43,886 bases of DNA from Oscillospiraceae bacterium (lineage in GTDB: Bacteria; Bacillota; Clostridia; Oscillospirales; Acutalibacteraceae): NCBI GenBank assembly GCA_009777055.1, contig WRMQ01000007.1, forward strand, positions 1 to 43,886, read 5' to 3'. The notes beneath the pieces are model-generated. The model made no database searches. It was not told the DNA's origin and worked only from the letters and a program-made list of their open reading frames with translations. Positions 1 to 8,060 of the stretch are shown piece by piece (position 1 is the first letter of the stretch; each line of letters starts with the position of its first letter). The position numbers and the translations under genes are program-made.

Positions 1-1
1 C

Positions 2-559
2 GGGGAGCTCTTCTCCGAGGAATGCCTGCTGGCCATTTGCTGCCAGCACGAGACAGAGGAGGGAAGCGACCTCGCCCTGCCCTATGACGCCCCGGAGATG
101 CTGGACGCCCTCGCCGCGCACGCGGGCCGCAGCAGCTACCGCTACCTCACCAGCCCCGCGGATCATTCGGATTCGGCGGCGCGGCGCTTATCCGCCCGGC
201 AGCTCTGGGTGCGGGACGGCCTTTTTCGCGCAGTGAAGCTCCTGGCTATCATGAAGCAGCGGGGGGAGAACCTGCGGCAGCTCGCGGCGCGGCTCCCCGC
301 TTTTTATGTGGAAAAGAAGAGCTTCGCCCTCCCCTGCTCGCCCTCCATGCTCACAAAGCTTTTCGGCGAAAGCGAGGACCTGCGCCTGGACAACGCCCGG
401 GAGGGGGTCATTCTGCGCAAGCACAACGGGCGGCTGCTGATCACCCCCAGCAAAAGCGGACGGCGGGTGCATGTCTTTGCCGAGGCCGCGGATGCCGAAA
501 CCGCCCGGGAGCTGTGTGATGGGGTAGAGGAAATTTTGACCCTGGGCGGAAGGAAGTAG
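2..559 (+). CDS. Phosphohexomutase-like C-terminal region (5' end outside window)
   Basis: The reading frame is open from the window edge, so only the last 185 residues are seen. The C-terminal 60 residues (VILRKHNGRLLITPSKSGRR, then VHVFAEA) resemble the last domain of alpha-D-phosphohexomutases, where a loop binds the sugar phosphate. The stretch RDGLFRAVKLLAIM fits the end of domain 3. In Clostridia such C-termini often belong to fused sugar-phosphate nucleotidyltransferase/phosphomannomutase proteins, but the N-terminal part that would decide this is missing. A strong terminator follows, so this is the last gene of its transcript. Function would be nucleotide-sugar supply. Family assignment is by pattern recognition only. 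Confidence 0.65.
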   Translation, partial: GELFSEECLLAICCQHETEEGSDLALPYDAPEMLDALAAHAGRSSYRYLTSPADHSDSAARRLSARQLWVRDGLFRAVKLLAIMKQRGENLRQLAARLPAFYVEKKSFALPCSPSMLTKLFGESEDLRLDNAREGVILRKHNGRLLITPSKSGRRVHVFAEAADAETARELCDGVEEILTLGGRK

Positions 560-587
560 AAAAAAACAAAAAGCCTCAACAAAGCAC

Positions 588-632
588 AGCCAGGATCACC
601 GGTTAGCCGACGATCCTGGCTTGTCATTTTTT
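588..632 (+). terminator. Intrinsic terminator of the phosphohexomutase-like gene
   Basis: A 10-bp perfect stem (588-597 with 612-621) is followed by a T-rich tract at 626-632. It lies 29 bases after the stop codon and just before the convergent leftward oxidoreductase operon. The T tract is on the rightward side only, so it serves mainly the upstream gene. Confidence 0.85.
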
Positions 633-646
633 CTGGCTGCTGTTTT

Positions 647-1177
647 CTACGATCTCCAGCCCAGCTTCACGGCCCTGATGTTCGCTTCCAGCAGCGCGGC
701 CTTTCGCGGCGGGACGCTCTTCTTCAAGGCCGCTTCCACAACCTCGCCGCCGCACAGCCCGGTGACCGCCAGCAGCTTGCCCAGCAGAATCATGTTGGCG
801 AGGCCGTCCAGGTCATGGTCCGTGGCCATCTGCGTCACGGGCACATAATGGGCGGTGATATCCCCGCGCTCGCTTTTGATCTCAATCAAAGAGCTGTCCG
901 CCAGCAGAAGGCCGCCGGGCTTTACATCCTGCGCGAAGCGATGAAAGCTGGGCAGATTCATCGCCGCGAGAATGTCGGGCTTGAGCACGATGGGCGATCC
1001 AATGGACTCATCCGAAAGAATCACGCTGCAATTGGCGGTGCCGCCGCGCATCTCGGGGCCATAGGACGGCAGCCAGGAAACCTGCTTTTCCAGGGCCATG
1101 CCGATGTAGGACAGCACCTTGCCGGTGAACAGGATCCCCTGCCCGCCGAAGCCGGCCAATAAAATTTGCGTCGTCAT
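647..1177 (-). CDS. 2-oxoacid:ferredoxin oxidoreductase, gamma subunit
   Basis: A 176-residue protein of the pyruvate/ketoisovalerate oxidoreductase catalytic (gamma) domain family. It opens with LLAGFGGQGILFTGK, the usual glycine-rich start, and has WLPSYGPEMRGGTANCSV, a family signature. The gamma subunit packs on the alpha/beta core of four-subunit enzymes that turn a 2-oxoacid plus CoA into acyl-CoA and CO2 and reduce ferredoxin in the cytoplasm. Its ATG overlaps the beta stop codon by 4 bases (ATGA), so translation is probably coupled. It is the last gene of the operon. Confidence 0.93.
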   Translation of the reverse strand: MTTQILLAGFGGQGILFTGKVLSYIGMALEKQVSWLPSYGPEMRGGTANCSVILSDESIGSPIVLKPDILAAMNLPSFHRFAQDVKPGGLLLADSSLIEIKSERGDITAHYVPVTQMATDHDLDGLANMILLGKLLAVTGLCGGEVVEAALKKSVPPRKAALLEANIRAVKLGWRS

Positions 1178-1932
1178 GGCTTGGCCACCTCCCCCGCGAA
1201 TTTGTCTTTATAAACGCCCAGCGGATAATAGGGCAGCATGTTTTCCCGCAGCCATTCCAGGGATTTCCCCGGGGACATGCCCCAGTTGGTGGGGCATGTG
1301 GACACGACCTCGATAAACGAAAACCCCCTGCCCTCTTTTTGATAGCGGAAGGCTTTTGTGATGGCCTTTTGCGCCGCCTTCACGTTCTTGACGCTGTCCA
1401 CGCTCACGCGCTCAATATAGGCGGGGCTTTCCAGGGTTGCCAGCAGCTCGCAGACCTTGATGGGCATGCCGGTATGGGTCACATCGCGGCCATAGGGGCT
1501 GGTCTGGGTAACCTGCTCCGGCAGCGTGGTGGGGGCCATTTGGCCGCCGGTCATGCCATAGATCGCGTTGTTGATAAAAAGGATGGTGATATTCTCGCCC
1601 CGCGCGGCGGACTGCACTGTTTCCGCCGTGCCGATGGCGGCCAGATCGCCGTCGCCCTGGTAGGTGAAGACGATGCTGTCCGGATTGGCGCGCTTGAGGC
1701 CGGTGGCCACGGCGGGCGCGCGGCCATGGGCGGCCTGGATCATGTCGCAGTTGAAATAGTTATAGGCAAACACCGCGCAGCCCACGGGGGCCACGCCAAC
1801 CGCGCGGCCGGTGAGGTCAAGCTCATCCAGAGCCTGTGCCGCCAGGCGGTGCACGATGCCATGGGTGCAGCCGGGGCAGTAGTGCAGCGGCGCGTCGGTG
1901 AGGCCGGCCGGTTTTTGAAATACGATAGCCAT
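1174..1932 (-). CDS. 2-oxoacid:ferredoxin oxidoreductase, beta subunit (TPP-binding)
   Basis: A 252-residue thiamine-pyrophosphate subunit. The N-terminal HYCPGCTHGIVHRL is typical, and the diphosphate/Mg-binding stretch reads YQGDGDLAAIGTAE followed by NNAIYGMTGGQMAPTT, as in the VOR/KOR beta family. The length is normal for the separate beta subunit of the four-polypeptide form. Its start codon shares one base with the alpha stop codon (TAATG), and its own stop overlaps the gamma start, so stoichiometric coupled translation is likely. Confidence 0.95.
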   Translation of the reverse strand: MAIVFQKPAGLTDAPLHYCPGCTHGIVHRLAAQALDELDLTGRAVGVAPVGCAVFAYNYFNCDMIQAAHGRAPAVATGLKRANPDSIVFTYQGDGDLAAIGTAETVQSAARGENITILFINNAIYGMTGGQMAPTTLPEQVTQTSPYGRDVTHTGMPIKVCELLATLESPAYIERVSVDSVKNVKAAQKAITKAFRYQKEGRGFSFIEVVSTCPTNWGMSPGKSLEWLRENMLPYYPLGVYKDKFAGEVAKP

Positions 1933-2999
1933 TAACAGCTCCCCCTTTCGGCTTCTTTGATCTTCTCCATAATTTCCTCCGGCGTGGGCACCATGCCGCC
2001 GGTTCTCGCGCTGAGCAGCACGGGCTTTTTGCAGCGGATGGCCAGCTCCACGTCCTCAATCATTTGACCCAGGCTCATTTCCGCGCAAACAAAGGCCTTT
2101 GCCTGATCGGCCAGAGCCTCCAGGCGCTTCTTCGGGAAGGGCCATACCGTAATGGGCCGCAGCAGACCCGCCTTCAGGCCGGCCTCCCGGGCCCCCTGCA
2201 CGGCGTTTTTCGCCACGCGGGCCGCCGCGCCGTAGGCCACGACGACGATATCCGCGTCCTGCGTGCGGAACTCCTCCCAGCGGGCCTCGTTGGCCTCGAT
2301 TTTCCGATAGCGCTTTTCGCGCTCCAGATTCATGGCCTCCAGCTCCTCGGGGACGATCCAGAGGGAGTTGACGATGTTTGGCTTACGCTCCCCCCCGGTG
2401 CCGGTCAGCGCCCAGCTTTTGTTCCAATTCGCGCTGTTGTCGCTCACCGCGGAGATATCCACGGGCTCCATCATCTGGCCTAAAATGCCGTCGCTGAGCA
2501 GTATGACCACACAGCGGTACTCGTCGGCGAGGTCAAAGGCCTGCGCGGTGAGGTCAAACATCTCCTGCACGCCGCTGGGCGCGAGCACGATGCTGCGGTA
2601 ATCGCCGTGCCCGCCGCCCTTCACAGCCTGGAAGTAATCCGCCTGAGAGGGCTGGATCCCGCCGAGGCCGGGGCCGCAGCGCTGAATGTTCACCACCACG
2701 GCGGGCAGGTCGCAGGCCGCGAGATAGGAGATCCCCTCCGCTTTGAGGGAGATTCCCGGGCTGGAGCTTGAGGTCATCGCCCGCTTCCCCGCCGCGGAAG
2801 CGCCATACACCATGTTGATGGCGGCGATCTCGCTTTCCGCTTGCAGGAAGGTGCCTCCGATCCTGGGCATGAGCTTGGACATATACGCCGCGATTTCAGT
2901 CTGCGGCGTGATGGGGTAACCGAAGTAATGCCTGCAGCCAACACGGATAGCCGCCTCGGCGATGGCCTCGTTCCCCTTCATTAATACTTTTTCAGCCAT
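1932..2999 (-). CDS. vorB: 2-oxoacid:ferredoxin oxidoreductase, alpha subunit (VorB type)
   Basis: A 355-residue alpha subunit. The N-terminus VLMKGNEAIAEAAIRVGCRH, then YFGYPITPQTEI and TSSSSPGISLKAEG, are hallmarks of the group annotated as 3-methyl-2-oxobutanoate dehydrogenase subunit VorB. The family oxidises branched-chain 2-oxoacids or 2-oxoglutarate, and substrate choice cannot be read from sequence alone. An AGGAGG site precedes the ATG. It lies second in the operon, after the ferredoxin subunit. The likely role is amino-acid fermentation or supply of branched acyl-CoA and reduced ferredoxin. Confidence 0.93.
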   Translation of the reverse strand: MAEKVLMKGNEAIAEAAIRVGCRHYFGYPITPQTEIAAYMSKLMPRIGGTFLQAESEIAAINMVYGASAAGKRAMTSSSSPGISLKAEGISYLAACDLPAVVVNIQRCGPGLGGIQPSQADYFQAVKGGGHGDYRSIVLAPSGVQEMFDLTAQAFDLADEYRCVVILLSDGILGQMMEPVDISAVSDNSANWNKSWALTGTGGERKPNIVNSLWIVPEELEAMNLEREKRYRKIEANEARWEEFRTQDADIVVVAYGAAARVAKNAVQGAREAGLKAGLLRPITVWPFPKKRLEALADQAKAFVCAEMSLGQMIEDVELAIRCKKPVLLSARTGGMVPTPEEIMEKIKEAERGSC

Positions 3000-3021
3000 A
3001 GCGTTTGTTCCTCCTGTTCTT

Positions 3022-3228
3022 CTATTTTTCCACGGTGATCACACAGTCGGGGCACATGGCGGCGCAAAACGCGCACGCGATGCAGTCCTCCGCGCGGTCC
3101 GCCCGCGCGGGATGATATCCCTTCGCGTTGAGCCGCCCGGTGTCCAGCCGGATGATTTTTTTGGGGCACACGCCCACGCACAGCCCACAGCCCTTGCAAA
3201 GATTTTCCTGAAATGTTACTTTGGTCAT
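3022..3228 (-). CDS. 2-oxoacid:ferredoxin oxidoreductase, delta subunit (2[4Fe-4S] ferredoxin)
   Basis: A 68-residue ferredoxin-type subunit with two complete CxxCxxCxxxCP clusters, at C11/C14/C17/C21 and C49/C52/C55/C59. It passes electrons from the TPP site to free ferredoxin. I chose the ATG at 3228, not an upstream one at 3276, because GAAAGGAAAT sits at the right distance and the upstream residues come from an AT-rich repeat. It is the first gene of the operon delta-alpha-beta-gamma, and the repeat-rich leader directly precedes it. Confidence 0.92.
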   Translation of the reverse strand: MTKVTFQENLCKGCGLCVGVCPKKIIRLDTGRLNAKGYHPARADRAEDCIACAFCAAMCPDCVITVEK

Positions 3229-3239
3229 GGCAATATTTC

Positions 3240-3330
3240 CTTTCAAAAATTCAAACAAATAATTCCAATAATTCAAACAAATAATTCAAACAAAAAAATT
3301 CAAACAAAAAATTCAAACAAAAAATTCAAA
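3240..3330. repeat. AT-rich tandem repeat in the leader of the oxidoreductase operon
   Basis: About seven imperfect units built on ATTCAAACAAA (units of 9-15 bases) fill the stretch between the ferredoxin subunit and a probable -10 box. On the transcribed leftward strand this becomes a U-rich leader of roughly 90 bases. Unit length varies mainly in the A/T runs, as expected from strand slippage. Confidence 0.8.
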
Positions 3331-3334
3331 AATA

Positions 3335-3340
3335 ATTATA
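3335..3340 (-). promoter_or_regulatory. Probable -10 box of the oxidoreductase operon
   Basis: Read leftward, TATAAT occurs at 3340-3335, just upstream of the tandem repeat. No good -35 box is visible at 17 bases. A start near 3328 would place the whole repeat in the 5' untranslated leader. Confidence 0.45.
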
Positions 3341-3365
3341 GCTTTAAACTGAAAAAACGCATGAA

Positions 3366-4073
3366 TTAATCTATCCGCCATTCGTTTTTTGTGAAGCAGT
3401 CAACCGCGAATACATTTTCAATATCGGATAATTCCTCCGCCAGATCCCGCCGCGCCGCCGTCATAAGTACCGGCAAATCCAGGGCCCGCGACAGATCGTT
3501 CATCAGGGGCAGGCTGCCGCGAATCGTCTCCGCCTCGGTCTCCGCGCCCAGGTTGGCGTTGTTGACGAGCCCCGCGAAAGGCAGCTTGGCCGCCGCCTCA
3601 ATCTCCCGCCGGATTTCCCGCAGGCTGTCGATGTCGCGCGTCAGCGGCCGGTAGGGGTTGATCACCATCCACAGCGCGGCGTCCTCGCGGGCACGCAGTC
3701 TGTCCGCGTAACGGGCGATGGCCAAAGCCCCCGCGTCGTCGCCCCCCAAATCCACCACTGAGCTGAGGCCGGCGTCGTCAAACACGCGCAGCGCCTCCAC
3801 AGGGGCCCAGACCGCTTCCACATTGGTGTTGGCATAGCGCGAGCTGATCAGCTCCACGCCGCCCGCCTTCAGCAGCTTCGCGGCGTCCGCGCTGCGGAAA
3901 TAGGGATTGACGATATCCATGTCGCACAGCGCGACATAGGGACGCGTTTTTTGCGGCCTGTGCTCTTTGGCAAGCGCATGCTCTTTGGCAAGAGCGAGAG
4001 CAAGATTCACCGCCAGCGTCGTCTTGCCGCTGCCATAATGCCCGGCAAGAATCGTAATGCGCTGGATACGCAT
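3366..4073 (-). CDS. P-loop ATPase of the MinD/ParA/CobQ-like group
   Basis: A 235-residue protein with a Walker A motif AGHYGSGKTTLAVNLA at residues 10-25, a CDMDIVNPYFRSADA segment like the switch I region of SIMIBI ATPases, and VVDLGGDDAGALA as Walker B-like. I set the start at 4073, where GGGGGTGG precedes ATG; an upstream in-frame start lacks a ribosome site. An in-frame direct repeat encodes HALAKEHALAKEH near residue 30. Proteins of this type often sit beside oxidoreductase operons and may act in cofactor or cluster handling, but the role here is not known. Confidence 0.8.
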   Translation of the reverse strand: MRIQRITILAGHYGSGKTTLAVNLALALAKEHALAKEHRPQKTRPYVALCDMDIVNPYFRSADAAKLLKAGGVELISSRYANTNVEAVWAPVEALRVFDDAGLSSVVDLGGDDAGALAIARYADRLRAREDAALWMVINPYRPLTRDIDSLREIRREIEAAAKLPFAGLVNNANLGAETEAETIRGSLPLMNDLSRALDLPVLMTAARRDLAEELSDIENVFAVDCFTKNEWRID

Positions 4074-4223
4074 ATATGACCACCCCCTTTCCGCGGCGAC
4101 CGCGAAACGCAGACCTGCCCGCAAGATTATTAATATGTAATTATACATGATTTCGCCAGGAAATGCAATGATCATTTTTTGTTTGTTTTTGCGTTTTTCA
4201 GAAAATATTTCGGTCTGCAGAAT

Positions 4224-4247
4224 AGGGGTTCAAAATTTTGAACCCCT
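4224..4247. repeat. 24-bp perfect palindrome downstream of the phosphoesterase-like gene
   Basis: The sequence is a 12+12 perfect palindrome, AGGGGTTCAAAA and its complement. A further half copy at about 4275-4290 runs through the stop codon of the neighbouring leftward gene. It could form a hairpin in RNA, but no T-run follows, so a terminator role is unproven. The rest of 4074-4283 shows no gene. Confidence 0.6.
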
Positions 4248-4283
4248 GCTCTCTTGTATTTAACTTGTATTTAATTTGAACCC

Positions 4284-5693
4284 CTATTTTTCCGCCTGGA
4301 TCCGCTGCTTGTGGTTCAGCTTGCACTGCTGGTAGCCCGCGCTGCGCCGTCCGAAGGAATCTACGGCATACACCTTCACGCTGTATTCACCGCTGGGCAG
4401 GCGCGGGTCCAGGGCGAGGGTAACTCTCGCCGAGGCGTTGGCGTCCCCCAAAAAGGTGTCCGCCGGGTAGCGCTTGACAGTGACGGTATTCAGCCAGCTG
4501 ACGGCCTCCATCTCGTAGTAGGCCACGCGGTCATCATCCTCCGCGGCGATGAAGGTCACGCCATCCAGGAATCTGCCCCCGTCAGCCGGTATGGGGTCGG
4601 CGGGCTGCATGAGCACAGTGGAAAACCAGGGCTCTTTATTCGCCGCATCCCGGCGCTGAACCGTATGGGAGAAGGTCTCTTGCTTCAGCGGAAGCATCAG
4701 TGTCCAGGGGCTTCCCCCGCGCTCCTGGGCGGCGTCAAGCACATTCCAGCGCTGCACGGTGATTTTGTTGTCGTCAATTTCCAGAATCAGCATATAGGGC
4801 TTCTTGTCGGCGTCCTGGGGCCTGCGCGCGCCGTCCGTGCCGCCGTCCAGGAAGGGATTGAACAGCCCGTCCTCAAAAGAGACATACGAAAGCCCCTGGC
4901 AGCCGATGGCGGTGTATTCCCCCTGCCAGATCATGCGGATATCCGTCTGGGGGCGGCGCGTGCCCCCGGAAATGGATACGGCTGTCGGATAATCCGCAAG
5001 GATGTCATGCAGCGCCTGGGAGCCGAACTCGTCGCTGCCGTATACCGTATCGGCGGGAGGCTGCGGGCTGAGCACGAGAATCGGCCTGCCCTGGGCTTCC
5101 TCCGCGGCGCGTTGGAGCTCCCGCTTCAGCCAGCCCAGCGCGGAGGCCGAATACGGGCTTTTTCCGGTTTGGTCGGCACTGAGCGCCAGAATGTGCAGCC
5201 CGTTGACCACATGGTGGCTGAAGGGGGGCTGCGCCATGTTTTTCTTTGCCGCGAAGCGCCGCAGCGTCCAGGCGGGCGTGGCGGAGCCGCCCAGCTCCTC
5301 CGCGCCCATCACGGCGATGGTGACGGGCTGTTTGTTATTTTGTTTATAAACCCCTTGATAAGTTTTCTGATATGCATTATAATGGGCTTGGGCCCCGCCT
5401 TTTGTCATCCCCCCGGCCCAGAAAATATACTGCACGCTGTGCTGCTGCGCCAGAGCCAGCGCTTGCTTGGTGTTGCGCTGGTTCATCGCGTCGGCCATCT
5501 TGTTTTCGCCGCTGAGCATGCTGTCGCTGAGCACGGCGATCCGCCAGCTCGCGCCGCTGGTGAGCACCCCGGCCTCCTGACGGCCCTTCAGAGGCTTGGC
5601 GAAAAACAGCAGAAGCAGCGCGGTCACCAGAAGGACCCCCAGGCCAATGGCGGTAATCAGGGGCAGCGGCGATTTTTGTTCTTTTTTCTCCAT
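4284..5693 (-). CDS. Membrane-anchored calcineurin-like phosphoesterase-fold protein, probably inactive
   Basis: A 469-residue protein with one N-terminal membrane segment (about residues 13-33) and a large outside part. The order of strands and loops suggests a metallophosphoesterase fold: IAVLSDSM, WAGGM, VMGAEEL, VLSPQPP, and SISGGTRR in places where active enzymes have DxH, GD, GNH, H and GHxH. Nearly all metal ligands are therefore missing. The last 80 residues look like an Ig/FN3-type domain (SGEYSVKVYAVDSFGRRS). The start at 5693 has GGGAGGA nine bases upstream. The fold call is inference, and the substrate is unknown. It is divergent from uxaC. Confidence 0.6.
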   Translation of the reverse strand: MEKKEQKSPLPLITAIGLGVLLVTALLLLFFAKPLKGRQEAGVLTSGASWRIAVLSDSMLSGENKMADAMNQRNTKQALALAQQHSVQYIFWAGGMTKGGAQAHYNAYQKTYQGVYKQNNKQPVTIAVMGAEELGGSATPAWTLRRFAAKKNMAQPPFSHHVVNGLHILALSADQTGKSPYSASALGWLKRELQRAAEEAQGRPILVLSPQPPADTVYGSDEFGSQALHDILADYPTAVSISGGTRRPQTDIRMIWQGEYTAIGCQGLSYVSFEDGLFNPFLDGGTDGARRPQDADKKPYMLILEIDDNKITVQRWNVLDAAQERGGSPWTLMLPLKQETFSHTVQRRDAANKEPWFSTVLMQPADPIPADGGRFLDGVTFIAAEDDDRVAYYEMEAVSWLNTVTVKRYPADTFLGDANASARVTLALDPRLPSGEYSVKVYAVDSFGRRSAGYQQCKLNHKQRIQAEK

Positions 5694-5764
5694 GTTTCGG
5701 ATTCCTCCCATCGTGTGCTGCTCTCATCATAACATAAAACAATTCTATTGTAAAGGTGATTTTT

Positions 5765-7132
5765 ATGGAATCCACGTACCTTTTACCCTGCGAAACCGCC
5801 CGGCGGCTTTACGGCGGCGTGAAAGACCTGCCGGTCTATGACTACCACTGCCATCTTTCGCCCAGGGCGATCTTGGAGGACGCGCCCTTCGACAACCTCG
5901 GCGAGATGTGGCTGAGCGGCGACCACTACAAATGGCGGCTCATGCGCGCGGCGGGCGTGCCGGAGGACTACGTCACGGGCGAACAGCCCTGGGCGTCGAA
6001 GTTTCAGGCCTACGCCGAAACCATCGCCCTGGCCGCCGGGAGCCCGCTGTACCACTGGAGCCGCATGGAGCTTTCCCAGTTCTTCGGGATTGATACGCCT
6101 TTGAACGGCGAGACGGCCGGCGAGATCTGGAACGCGGCCAACCGGGTTATCCGCGAGCGCGGGCTTTCGCCCCGCAAGCTCATGCGGGCCGGCAAGCTGC
6201 GTTACGCCGCCACCACGGACGACCCGGCGGATTCCCTGCAGCACCACGAGGCACTGGCACTCGACAGCGGCTTCGACATTGCCGTAACGCCCAGCTTCCG
6301 CGTGGACAACATCTTTCTGTGCCGCCGGGCGGATTACGCGGCTTATATCCAGCGGCTGAGCTTCGCCAGCGGAATCGCCGTCACCTCCATCACCCAGCTG
6401 GAGATCGCCATTGCCAGGCGCCTGGACGATTTTACCCGCCTGGGCTGCCGCTTTGCCGACATCGGCATCCCCTATTTCCCGGCCCGCCTGGGCTCCCACG
6501 AGGAGGCTGAGGCGGCCTTCGCGGCGGCGCTGGCGGGCAAGGCTCTGAACGACGACGCCTACGCGGCCTTCGTTTCGCAGATGTACCTCTTCCTGGGGGA
6601 GGAATGCGCCGAGCGCGGCATCACGCTGCAGATGCATCTGGCCGTGGCCCGCAACGTAAACAGCCCTCTCTTTGAACAGTGCGGCCCCGACAGCGGCGGC
6701 GACTGCGTGGGCGACCCCGTTCCCGGGCGGGACATCTGCGCGCTGCTGGACGCCATGGCGCAGGCCGACGCCCTGCCAGAGATCCTGCTCTACGCCCTCA
6801 ACCCCGCCATGGCCCCCCAGCTGAGCGCCATCGCCGGGAGCTTCGCGCCGAAAGTGCGCCTGGGGGCGGCCTGGTGGTTCTGCGACCACAAGCGCGGTAT
6901 CCGGGAGCAGCTGGAGCTCATCGCCGAAACCGGCTGGCTCGCGTCCTTCCCCGGCATGCTCACCGACAGCCGCAGCTTCCTGTCCTATGCCCGGCACGAC
7001 TACTTCCGCCGGATTCTGTGCGCCCTGCTGGCGGAGTGGGTGGATGCCGGGGAGTATCCCGCCGACGCCGCCGCGGAAATCGCGGAAAGGCTGTGCTGCC
7101 GGAACGCTATGCAATTAACAATGAACAATTAA
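5765..7132 (+). CDS. uxaC: Glucuronate (uronate) isomerase
   Basis: A 455-residue amidohydrolase-fold isomerase. VYDYHCHLSPRAI holds the metal-binding HxH, followed by the family's SGDHYKWRLMRAAGV and later LGAAWWFCDHKRGI and LTDSRSFLSYARHDYFRRI, all close to UxaC. It converts D-glucuronate to D-fructuronate and D-galacturonate to D-tagaturonate in the cytoplasm. The ATG at 5765 follows AAAGGTGA; a GTG nine bases upstream is less likely. A small palindrome at 5739-5751 (ACAATTCTATTGT) in the short divergent spacer could be an operator. The C-terminal codons run into a heptamer repeat. Confidence 0.95.
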   Translation: MESTYLLPCETARRLYGGVKDLPVYDYHCHLSPRAILEDAPFDNLGEMWLSGDHYKWRLMRAAGVPEDYVTGEQPWASKFQAYAETIALAAGSPLYHWSRMELSQFFGIDTPLNGETAGEIWNAANRVIRERGLSPRKLMRAGKLRYAATTDDPADSLQHHEALALDSGFDIAVTPSFRVDNIFLCRRADYAAYIQRLSFASGIAVTSITQLEIAIARRLDDFTRLGCRFADIGIPYFPARLGSHEEAEAAFAAALAGKALNDDAYAAFVSQMYLFLGEECAERGITLQMHLAVARNVNSPLFEQCGPDSGGDCVGDPVPGRDICALLDAMAQADALPEILLYALNPAMAPQLSAIAGSFAPKVRLGAAWWFCDHKRGIREQLELIAETGWLASFPGMLTDSRSFLSYARHDYFRRILCALLAEWVDAGEYPADAAAEIAERLCCRNAMQLTMNN

Positions 7133-7146
7133 CAATTAACAATTGA
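7115..7146. repeat. TTAACAA heptamer repeat across the uxaC stop codon
   Basis: About four head-to-tail TTAACAA units, one altered to TGAACAA, span the last codons and the stop of uxaC. A second short repeat of GACTCTGT follows at about 7152-7177 before the SDR ribosome site. Such 7-base units would shift the reading frame if their number changed inside a gene. Confidence 0.75.
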
Positions 7147-7205
7147 GCCGGACTCTGTTAAAGCCAGACTCTGTCTGAAAAATCTGCTAAAGGAGTTTTT
7201 TTGTT

Positions 7206-8033
7206 ATGCTTCACACAACTATTGTCATCACCGGCGCGGGAGGAGTGCTCTGCTCCCTCTTTGCGAAGGCCCTCGCGGCCGACGGCCACAAAATTGCCCT
7301 GCTGGATATCAATGAGGCGGCGGTCAGCGCCGTGGCGGAGGAAATCGGCGCCGCGGGCGGCACGGCGCGGGCCTATGCCTGCAGCGTGCTGGAAAAGGAG
7401 CAGCTCGCCGCTGTGCGGGAGGCCGTGCGCAGGGACCTCGGGCCCTGCGGTATCCTGATCAACGGCGCGGGCGGCAACCACCCCAGCTGCACCACCGCCC
7501 GGGAGCGCTATGAGCCCGGCGACGAGGATGAAGGAGATCTGCTGACCTTTTTTAATCTGGATAAAAAGGGCTTTTCGTTTGTCTTCGACCTGAATATCCT
7601 GGGCGTGATGCTGCCCACCCAGGTGTTTTTGCCCGATATCATCAAGCAGCCTGACGGCTGCGTGGTCAATATCTCGTCCATGAACGCCTACCGCCCGCTG
7701 ACGAAAATTCCGGCCTACAGCGCGGCAAAGGCGGCGGTGTCGAACCTCACGCAGTGGCTGGCGGTGCATTTCGCGGGCCAGGGCGTACGCGTGAACGCCA
7801 TCGCGCCGGGCTTCTTCGTCACGAACCAGAACCGCGGCATGCTCTTTGACGCTGAGGGCAATCACACCGCGCGAAGCGCCAAGATTCTCGCGGCGACGCC
7901 CATGGGCCGTTTCGGCGAGGCAGAGGAGCTTCTGGGTACCCTGCGCTGGCTGCTTGATCCGGCGGTATCCGGCTTTGTCACCGGGGCCGTAATCCCCGTT
8001 GACGGCGGTTTTTCGGCGTATTCCGGCGTTTGA
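7206..8033 (+). CDS. SDR-family fructuronate reductase / D-mannonate oxidoreductase
   Basis: A 275-residue short-chain dehydrogenase. It has the cofactor loop VITGAGGVLCSLFAK, NGAGG at the NAG position, catalytic serine in NISSMNAYRP and YxxxK in YSAAKAAVSNLTQWLAV. The long insertion with NLDKKGFSFVFDLNILG is typical of the Firmicute group that acts on fructuronate/mannonate in place of classical UxuB. It sits 73 bases after uxaC, which makes the substrate of the next step, with AAAGGAG ten bases before the ATG. The pathway assignment rests on this context plus family similarity. Confidence 0.85.
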   Translation: MLHTTIVITGAGGVLCSLFAKALAADGHKIALLDINEAAVSAVAEEIGAAGGTARAYACSVLEKEQLAAVREAVRRDLGPCGILINGAGGNHPSCTTARERYEPGDEDEGDLLTFFNLDKKGFSFVFDLNILGVMLPTQVFLPDIIKQPDGCVVNISSMNAYRPLTKIPAYSAAKAAVSNLTQWLAVHFAGQGVRVNAIAPGFFVTNQNRGMLFDAEGNHTARSAKILAATPMGRFGEAEELLGTLRWLLDPAVSGFVTGAVIPVDGGFSAYSGV

Positions 8034-8060
8034 CACATCATCTTTTGGAGGATTTACAGT

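Noticed and set aside
5783-7114. 443-residue leftward frame opposite uxaC, and similar long shadows at 4311-5732, 7158-8231 and 10764-11723
   Set aside because: Each lies fully opposite a gene with clear family motifs. The antisense frames lack ribosome sites and have His/Arg/Gly-rich composition typical of GC-driven open frames.
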